DNA of 11,262 nucleotides from Shewanella sp. (lineage in GTDB: Bacteria > Pseudomonadota > Gammaproteobacteria > Enterobacterales > Shewanellaceae), in the NCBI GenBank assembly GCA_004195335.1, contig SDWK01000047.1, forward strand, positions 1 to 11,262. The letters run 5' to 3'. The notes below the pieces were generated by a model. The model was not told the origin of the DNA, did not search any database, and was given only the letters and a program-made list of their open reading frames with translations. Made by a program: the position numbers and the translations under genes. Shown here piece by piece: positions 6,608 through 11,262 of the stretch (positions are counted from its first letter, which is position 1; each line of letters opens with the position of its first letter).

Positions 6608-6686
6608 TTGGTGGCTGAGTAGACACGCTAGGTTCAGGGTCTAGTGTCAGTATTGACGTGGGAGTTCGAGTCTCCCCTTCGCACCA
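6608..6686 (+). pseudogene. Degenerate tRNA-Leu(CAG), 5' part lost
   Basis: The 3' two thirds are a clear tRNA-Leu. The anticodon stem CTAGG/TCTAG (6628-6632, 6640-6644) encloses TTCAGGG with anticodon CAG. A class II variable arm (GTCA/TGAC) follows, then the T arm GGGAG-TTCGAGT-CTCCC, and CTTCGCACCA with encoded CCA ending at 6686. The 5' side does not fit: an acceptor strand complementary to CTTCGC (GCGAAG) is missing, the D loop lacks the conserved GG, and the 3' acceptor strand is one base short. A weak alternative acceptor (6596-6602, TGTAGAG) pairs only with a mismatch and two G-U pairs. It is therefore read as a tRNA remnant, with the 5' limit uncertain. Such 3' tRNA fragments are typical of attachment sites of integrated elements. 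Confidence 0.75.
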
Positions 6687-6690
6687 TTTT

Positions 6691-6736
6691 AAAAGGTTTT
6701 TGTTTGTCATTACTGTGACTTACAAAAACCTTTTTT
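6691..6736. terminator. Strong terminator after the tRNA remnant, possibly bidirectional
   Basis: AAAAGGTTTTTGT (6691-6703) pairs with ACAAAAACCTTTT (6722-6734), with an inner GTCA/TGAC stem in the loop, followed by T residues to 6736. It starts 5 bases after the CCA, as expected for a tRNA gene terminator. Read on the minus strand, the same hairpin ends in TTTT and could stop the oxidoreductase operon coming from the right. Confidence 0.8.
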
Positions 6737-6873
6737 GCTTTTGGTGCTAATCGACGAGTTGTTGGCCAGACAATCGGTGCGTCTGAAAGTGATTAATGTC
6801 CTTGACACAGCTTTTTGGAAGATGACTCGCCGAGGTATCATCAGCACTCACCATATAGGGATTAATGGCCGAC

Positions 6874-9198
6874 TTATCCTCCAGAAACGTAGGAAATCAG
6901 GGCGACATCGCTGCCGTCAGGTATGCTGGTCTGCTTTTCGCCAGCGAGAATCATTTTACCGTTGATAACGATATTGAGATTCGAATCATCGAGGATGTTT
7001 GCTGCTTCGGGGTGTTTACGTCGCAAATGCTGGCGCAGTTCTCCCAAGTGTGCAACCGGCTCATCGACGACAACGCACTGCTCCGGTGCCCCGGGAAGTG
7101 CACAGGGGAACTTGACCCTGATACTGTAGCCGGTAACGACTTTCGAAAGTTGGGTATGCCAGTTGAGCGCGGGGACACCTGCCTGATTGAGCCCGGTCAC
7201 TTGGTAAAAACGCTCTTTGGCGGAGGAGAACTGGTCACGGTCGATTTTTTCTCCTTTGAAAGGGCCGGCCATGATCGGCTCGTCGAACCAGCGAGCGGGC
7301 AGGGTGTCATCTTCCGCTCGCAGGCCAAGCCGGAAGTTGATCATTCTCTCCAGCCCGGTGATGTTACGACCGATCTCATCAAGTTGACCCTCATTGAAAC
7401 TCAACTGCGTTAACTCTTTGATCTGAGTTGCGAAGTCTGCCAGATCTGGCGTCGAAGGCGAGTTGAACAGCTTGGTGTTGAAACGGCACATGCCGATCGC
7501 ATCACCGGTGGCAAAAGTATTCTCGCAACGTCGGACGGCGTGTTCTTTCCCCTCAAAGGAAGTCGGTTCCGGCGAGACCACATTGCCGTAGAGGGCGGTC
7601 TTGAAGGCGGCATCATCGTTTATGCGGGCGTTGATTTCAAGAGTGACCCGGTTGCGTAGATGGTCCATGCCGCGGGTGGCGACCGCCAGCCCCAGTGCAA
7701 AAGCCTTGAGGATGCGAGCATCGTGCGGATCTGATTGAAACAAACCTTTGGACGCCATGCAGTAGTTTAATGCTTCCGGTGGGTATTTGCCCTGTTCAAC
7801 AGCACGGCTGGAGGCGGCGATGGTGTCGCCGAAGCCCTGGCGCCTTGCCGTCATAAACAGCAGTTGCTCGATGACAGGATAGTTCCCCCAGGTCAGTTCA
7901 AGACCACCAGTGTTCTTCTGATCGATGATGCCGCGCTGATACAGTTCCATGGCCCAGGCAATAGCGCTGCCGGTGCTCGAGGCGTCGAGGGCCAGGTCAT
8001 TGAGGATGTTGTTCAGGCGAAGGACCTGTTCTGGCTCTCTGATACCAATATTAGGACCAAATTTGCCGACGGTGATGTACTCAGGACCTTCTCCTTTGTC
8101 ATACTTGTCGAAATGGCCGTCGTTGTTGATGCCGTTGTAGGTGCGCTGTTTATGATGCTCCAGGGCACTCTGCTCTTTATCGTAGCTTGCGTTGCCTTTG
8201 AGACCTGTCAGGGCGCTGGCACCCCAGCCGCCTTTACCGTCAGGAAGCATGTCGTTGTTGGCCCGGCAACCGACCGGGCACTGGTAGCAACGGCTCATCC
8301 CTGGTCGATAAGGATCGAAGTTGTCTGCGTCGAGGCTGTCGTGCCAGGTGGTCTCCTGGTTGTTCTTGGTGCCCATGGCGCCGAGGACCCGGCTTGGTTT
8401 ATAAAGAAAGGGAGTGCCGACCTTTTTCAGGGCATTCTGGACCACGCTCGCGGCGAGGATCTTTTTGCCAATTTCCCGGTTGTTCTGTTTATAGACATCT
8501 GAAAGATCAAATTCCGGAAGTTTGCCCTGGATGAGAATTGCCTTCAGGTGCAGAGCTCCCATCTTGGCACCGCCACCCCCACGGGCCCATATCGATTTCT
8601 CCCCCGCCATGATGCCGCTGCAGAGGACCTGGTTTTCTCCAGCACTGCTGATTCGCGCCATTGCCATGTCTTTGCGTTCGGTACAGTTAAAATCAACTTC
8701 AATTGCTGCCGTGAAGGCAATGTTGTCCATGCCGCGATAGGGTGTGGCATCGACAAAACTGATTTGCTCCTGCTGGATCTTGAGCAGTGTCCACTCAGGG
8801 TTGCGGCCGTAGAGGACCAGATGGTCGTAGCCGTTGCGTTTAAGATAGGTAGGGAAGTAGTCACCGGCGTTGCTGTCAAGGATCGCGCGACTCTCCGGTG
8901 AGCGACTGGTGACGTTGCCGCGAGTGGCCCCCGGCATGTTGCTGGTCAGGACTCCGACGCCGAAAATCAATGGCACTTCAGGATCAAGTGCGTCCTTTTC
9001 TTCTTGCAGCAGATTGTAGAGCAGGTACATGTTGCCACCTCGGCCAGCCAGAAAGTGCTGGACCGCATTAAGCGGCATGTAGCCGCGTTGGCAGCTACGT
9101 TGTTCAAGGTCGACAAAGAGTACTGCACCCTGGCTTGGGTACTGGGGAGTTTTGTGCATCCGGCTTAAAAGTCGCTTAACCCGTTGTTTGATATCCAT
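6874..9198 (-). CDS. aor: Aldehyde:ferredoxin oxidoreductase (tungsten/molybdenum) with C-terminal MoaD-like domain
   Basis: 774 residues. Residues 1 to about 680 form an AOR-family enzyme, which oxidises aldehydes to acids with ferredoxin as electron acceptor, using a bis-pyranopterin tungsten (or molybdenum) centre and one [4Fe-4S] cluster in the cytoplasm. Cluster ligands are Cys304-x2-Cys307-x3-Cys311 (CYQCPVGC) plus Cys571 in DAIGMC, the family DxxGxC pterin motif. The other pterin motif reads NDLALDASSTGSAIAWAMEL. GRGG (52-55) and the SSAGEN / MGALHLKA block also match. Residues 691-774 (6877-7128) add a beta-grasp domain ending exactly in SGG at the stop codon, the hallmark of MoaD/ThiS sulfur carriers. 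The ATG at 9198 is preceded by GAGGA; the open frame upstream overlaps the preceding gene and is rejected. It is the last gene of the minus-strand operon. The exact substrate cannot be told from sequence. Confidence 0.93.
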   Translation of the reverse strand: MDIKQRVKRLLSRMHKTPQYPSQGAVLFVDLEQRSCQRGYMPLNAVQHFLAGRGGNMYLLYNLLQEEKDALDPEVPLIFGVGVLTSNMPGATRGNVTSRSPESRAILDSNAGDYFPTYLKRNGYDHLVLYGRNPEWTLLKIQQEQISFVDATPYRGMDNIAFTAAIEVDFNCTERKDMAMARISSAGENQVLCSGIMAGEKSIWARGGGGAKMGALHLKAILIQGKLPEFDLSDVYKQNNREIGKKILAASVVQNALKKVGTPFLYKPSRVLGAMGTKNNQETTWHDSLDADNFDPYRPGMSRCYQCPVGCRANNDMLPDGKGGWGASALTGLKGNASYDKEQSALEHHKQRTYNGINNDGHFDKYDKGEGPEYITVGKFGPNIGIREPEQVLRLNNILNDLALDASSTGSAIAWAMELYQRGIIDQKNTGGLELTWGNYPVIEQLLFMTARRQGFGDTIAASSRAVEQGKYPPEALNYCMASKGLFQSDPHDARILKAFALGLAVATRGMDHLRNRVTLEINARINDDAAFKTALYGNVVSPEPTSFEGKEHAVRRCENTFATGDAIGMCRFNTKLFNSPSTPDLADFATQIKELTQLSFNEGQLDEIGRNITGLERMINFRLGLRAEDDTLPARWFDEPIMAGPFKGEKIDRDQFSSAKERFYQVTGLNQAGVPALNWHTQLSKVVTGYSIRVKFPCALPGAPEQCVVVDEPVAHLGELRQHLRRKHPEAANILDDSNLNIVINGKMILAGEKQTSIPDGSDVALISYVSGG

Positions 9199-9214
9199 GG
9201 ATTCCTCGTAATAT

Positions 9215-9889
9215 CTATGAAAACTCTGCATCAGCAGCGAAATCGCCGTCAGCGTTGCTGTCGAACAGCTTGGGGCTGTACTTCTTGTAAGTTGCTGTAA
9301 TGGAAGCAAATGGGACATCGGCAAAGGAACCGCGCTCATAGACGTATTCCATGTGCTTGCGCTGATCAGTATCAAAAGGGTGGAAGATTGAATCATCCCG
9401 GCCGTTGAATTCCAAAGGCTTGACGCGGAATCTGGTACAGAGTTCCTGATTGAAAGCCGGAGTTGATTTCACCCATATTCCGTGCAGGTAGAATTCTGTA
9501 AAAGCGTGCCAGCGCATCAAATCACCACCATTCATTTCACGTAAACGAGGGGTGTTGAGGTGGTTATTGACGTCGGCAAAGCCAATCCGTGATGGAATTC
9601 CCAGTGCGCGACCAGAGGCCGTAAGAAGTGAGGCCTTGGAAATGCAAAAGCCATAACCATTACGTAATACGCTGCTGGCTCGATACATTTCCGGGTCGCT
9701 AAAATCAAGGTAGGGAGTATAGCGAATTCCATCGCGCACCCGGTAATAAAGAGCAATGGCTTTTTCTTGCTGTGACTGAGAATCACGGACCGTTTCTTCC
9801 GCAAAATTCCTAATATTGACAGCATCGCTGTCGATGAAATCAGCACTTTGCAGAAACTGCGTATCCATTAGATGCCGCACCTTTGGCAT
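9215..9889 (-). CDS. Transglutaminase-like (cysteine protease fold) protein
   Basis: 224 residues. The core is a bacterial transglutaminase-like domain: Cys82 (GYGFCISKASLL) followed by ALGIPSRIGFADVNNH, then His128 (RWHAFTEFY) and WVKSTPAFN. The third triad residue, usually Asp in a DPT motif after the last strand, is here Ser/Thr (KSTP), so catalysis may be altered. No signal peptide or membrane segment is seen, so it is probably cytoplasmic. Members of this fold are often proteases or deamidases rather than crosslinking enzymes. The start at 9889 lies 7 bases past the universal stress protein stop, fitting translational coupling, but no Shine-Dalgarno sequence is obvious; the ATG at 9868 is an alternative. 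The stop is 16 bases before the AOR start, so the genes are co-transcribed. Its role beside AOR is unknown. Confidence 0.85.
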   Translation of the reverse strand: MPKVRHLMDTQFLQSADFIDSDAVNIRNFAEETVRDSQSQQEKAIALYYRVRDGIRYTPYLDFSDPEMYRASSVLRNGYGFCISKASLLTASGRALGIPSRIGFADVNNHLNTPRLREMNGGDLMRWHAFTEFYLHGIWVKSTPAFNQELCTRFRVKPLEFNGRDDSIFHPFDTDQRKHMEYVYERGSFADVPFASITATYKKYSPKLFDSNADGDFAADAEFS

Positions 9890-9896
9890 GAGGAAT

Positions 9897-10322
9897 TCAG
9901 AAGAGTAACACCGGGCACTTGACTGCATGCACAATGTAGTTTGCCACAGATCCAAACATAATGTCACGGAGGCCTCCGCCGCCGGGATGACGACCGAGTA
10001 TCACCAGTTGGATGTTTTGCTCCTCGACAACTTTCATGATCTCTATGCCGGGGGTCCCCAGCTCAAGCAGCAGCTTCGGTTCAAAGCCTGCGTCCTGAAA
10101 AGGCTTGGCAAGTTTCTCAAGAATGCGTTTGCCTGATTTTTCAGCAGTCTCGTAGACCATGTTTTTCTGGATATCAGGAACGAGGCGCTGGACCAGATGG
10201 ACATCAACGACATGGAGAAGGAAAATCTCTCTCGGCATTAGCTCCTGGTTGGAAATAACGGCTTGAATCGTTTTTTGTGCCGTTTCCGACTCGTCGATAG
10301 GAATAAGTACTCTTGGGGTCAT
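9897..10322 (-). CDS. Universal stress protein (UspA family)
   Basis: 141 residues, the usual single-domain Usp length. It opens VLIPIDESE, with the Asp typical of the nucleotide pocket. It contains LLHVVD and GTPGIEI, and ends with the phosphate-binding stretch GGGGLRDIMFGSVANYIV and CPVLLF. The glycine motif is close to the ATP-binding form (G-x9-G-S is kept) but the first spacing differs by one residue, so ATP binding is likely rather than certain. The ATG at 10322 is chosen because AAGGAG lies 6 bases upstream and the family N terminus begins here; the upstream ATG at 10355 overlaps the dctM stop and would add 11 unrelated residues. A Usp next to a TRAP transporter is a recurring arrangement. 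It probably senses energy or stress state for the operon; this is inference. Confidence 0.92.
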   Translation of the reverse strand: MTPRVLIPIDESETAQKTIQAVISNQELMPREIFLLHVVDVHLVQRLVPDIQKNMVYETAEKSGKRILEKLAKPFQDAGFEPKLLLELGTPGIEIMKVVEEQNIQLVILGRHPGGGGLRDIMFGSVANYIVHAVKCPVLLF

Positions 10323-10354
10323 ACCAAACTCCTTAGTTTTTGGTGGCGTCGCCA

Positions 10355-11262
10355 TCAGCCATAAACCAGGCGAGGTAAGAAGAGGACAAGGTCAGCCCAA
10401 TAGGTCAGGATCAGCAGGATCGCAATCTGAATCAAGAGGAATGGCATAACCGCCTTGGAGACGTAAACCAGATTGCGGTCAACCGCAGCACCAGAGATGT
10501 AGAGGCTGACGCCTAGCGGTGGAGTGCAGTAGCCGATCCCCAGATTTATCGTCATCAGCAGACCGAAATGCATGGTGTCGATACCGAAAGAGGCGAGCAG
10601 TGGCAAGAAGATTGGGGTCAGAATCAAGGTTGCTGAAATAATGTCCATGAACATCCCGACCACCAGCAGCATGATATTCACAGCGAGTAGAAAAACCCAC
10701 GGAGACGATATCTGGCTGACCACAGCAGTCGCAATTTTATCCGGGATCTGTTCAAAGGTCAGATATTCGCCGAACACCGAAGCTCCGGCGACGATTATCA
10801 GCAAGGTTGCGGAGGTGACCGATGAGCTGACGATGACCTGCTTGATATCCTTGATTTTCATGTCTTTGTGGATGAAAATCTCAACAAAGAAGGCATAGAA
10901 ACAAGCGACCACGGCCGCTTCGTTTGCGGTGAACATTCCTGAATAGATGCCGCCGAAAATCAGTAGGGGTAGACAGAGAGCCCAGAAACTCTCTCTGAGA
11001 ACCGCGACTATCCCCTTGAAATCCGGCCGGCTCGGGTCGGCAGCCGTTCGCAGATAACCGGGGAAGGGACGACCAAGTGGTGCGGTTCCGAGATCCTGCC
11101 AGAACCTGGTGTGAAGGCGCCGGGGATTGAGGCGCGCGCTGCGTTCCGCATCGAGACCCACAGCGAGCTCTCGACCGTCGATCAGGGCAAGGCCGGGACT
11201 CGGTCGCGACATCTTTCCCCTCGGGCTCACGAGCTGGAGCCCGGTGTCGACCAGTTTCAGAG
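10355..11262 (-). CDS. dctM: TRAP transporter large permease DctM, C-terminal half, joined to foreign N-terminal sequence
   Basis: From about 11020 down to the stop, the product (about 220 residues) is the C-terminal half of a DctM-type TRAP permease. It has some six hydrophobic segments, including FWALCLPLLIFGGIYSGMFT followed by NEAAVVA, and the family block GMFMDIISATLILTPIFLPLL, then GIDTMHFG, GIGYCTPPLG and the closing membrane helix. TRAP systems use a periplasmic binding protein and ion gradients to import organic acids and similar solutes across the inner membrane. A complete DctM has about 430 residues; its first half is not upstream. Instead the open frame continues to the window edge as a hydrophilic, arginine-rich stretch unlike any TRAP permease. 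The frame is open at the edge, so it is partial and its true start is unknown (GTG at 11230 and ATG at 11212 lie within the foreign part). The TGA at 10355-10357 is 32 bases before the Usp start. Confidence 0.85.
   Translation of the reverse strand, partial: LKLVDTGLQLVSPRGKMSRPSPGLALIDGRELAVGLDAERSARLNPRRLHTRFWQDLGTAPLGRPFPGYLRTAADPSRPDFKGIVAVLRESFWALCLPLLIFGGIYSGMFTANEAAVVACFYAFFVEIFIHKDMKIKDIKQVIVSSSVTSATLLIIVAGASVFGEYLTFEQIPDKIATAVVSQISSPWVFLLAVNIMLLVVGMFMDIISATLILTPIFLPLLASFGIDTMHFGLLMTINLGIGYCTPPLGVSLYISGAAVDRNLVYVSKAVMPFLLIQIAILLILTYWADLVLFLPRLVYG
11026..11262 (-). other. Foreign-looking segment, possible Hsp70-like protein fragment, fused in frame to dctM
   Basis: Read leftward in the dctM frame this encodes about 78 residues including SPGLALIDGRELAVG, LDAERSARLNPRRLH and TRFWQDLG, followed by PLGRPFPGYL. 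I associate this pattern with a bacterial Hsp70/actin-like ATPase family, but from memory and with moderate confidence. It has no membrane segment, is rich in Arg, and is clearly more GC-rich than the dctM part. The change occurs within a few codons around 11020-11035. It may be a recombination joint or an assembly chimera at a contig end. Confidence 0.45.

Noticed and set aside
6596..6686. A complete, functional tRNA-Leu using TGTAGAG as the acceptor strand
   Set aside because: The stem would need a mismatch and two G-U pairs, there would be no discriminator base before CCA, and the D loop lacks the conserved GG.
4085..6740. CRISPR array or tandem repeats in the AT-rich accessory stretch
   Set aside because: Only isolated inverted repeats and one octamer repeated twice were seen; there is no regular repeat-spacer pattern.
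6735..6965. Plus-strand open frame of 76 codons after the terminator
   Set aside because: No ribosome site or recognisable product, and its second half overlaps the AOR C-terminal domain on the other strand. The stretch 6738-6873 is best read as the operon's 3' region with nothing identifiable in it.
7864..8502. Plus-strand 212-codon open frame inside the AOR gene
   Set aside because: It is the antisense shadow of a conserved enzyme that carries all its cofactor motifs on the minus strand. The same holds for the plus-strand frames at 6865-7413 and 8548-8901.
9199..9396. N-terminal extension of the AOR frame to 9396
   Set aside because: It would overlap most of the 3' end of the transglutaminase-like gene, has no family homology, and the ATG at 9198 has a proper ribosome site.

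Overview
The window looks like bacterial chromosome from a Desulfuromonas/Geobacter-type anaerobe (Desulfobacterota). This is inferred from gene content: a tungsten/molybdenum aldehyde:ferredoxin oxidoreductase, a TRAP-type transporter, a MucR/Ros regulator and a DUF6933 protein. No ribosomal RNA or other phylogenetic marker is present, so the assignment is soft.

The window has two halves. The left half (about 1-6740) is an accessory-looking, plus-strand region of loosely packed genes that becomes AT-rich rightward. In order it holds: a serine-recombinase-like protein whose catalytic serine appears replaced (73-735); a umuC remnant keeping only the C-terminal half (808-1518); a SRAP-domain DNA-damage protein (1601-2269); an exported gamma-glutamyltransferase (2345-4084); a gene-free 360-base stretch; a DUF6933 protein (4445-4942); a second SRAP paralogue (5014-5682), about 70% identical to the first by hand count; and a MucR/Ros zinc-finger regulator (5851-6282) with a perfect 25-bp dyad in its promoter and a strong terminator behind it. 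Both SRAP genes appear to be transcribed from an extended -10 element so close to the ATG that the mRNAs would be leaderless. The half ends with a degenerate tRNA-Leu(CAG) (ending 6686) followed by a terminator, the kind of scar left at the edge of an integrated element.

The right half (6874-11262) is a compact minus-strand operon read right to left: the C-terminal half of a TRAP large permease (dctM), a universal stress protein, a transglutaminase-fold protein, and an AOR-family oxidoreductase whose C terminus is fused to a MoaD-like sulfur-carrier domain ending in Gly-Gly. The sequence upstream of the dctM half, at the right edge, is more GC-rich and does not read as DctM. It resembles part of an Hsp70-like protein, so the edge is either a rearrangement or an assembly join.

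The left genes share a DNA-damage theme (SRAP twice, UmuC remnant, recombinase-like protein). The right genes share an anaerobic-metabolism theme (oxidoreductase, organic-acid-type transporter, stress protein). The most interesting points are the catalytically altered recombinase with a clamp-binding-like tail, the paired leaderless SRAP genes, the AOR-MoaD fusion and the tRNA-Leu scar between the halves.
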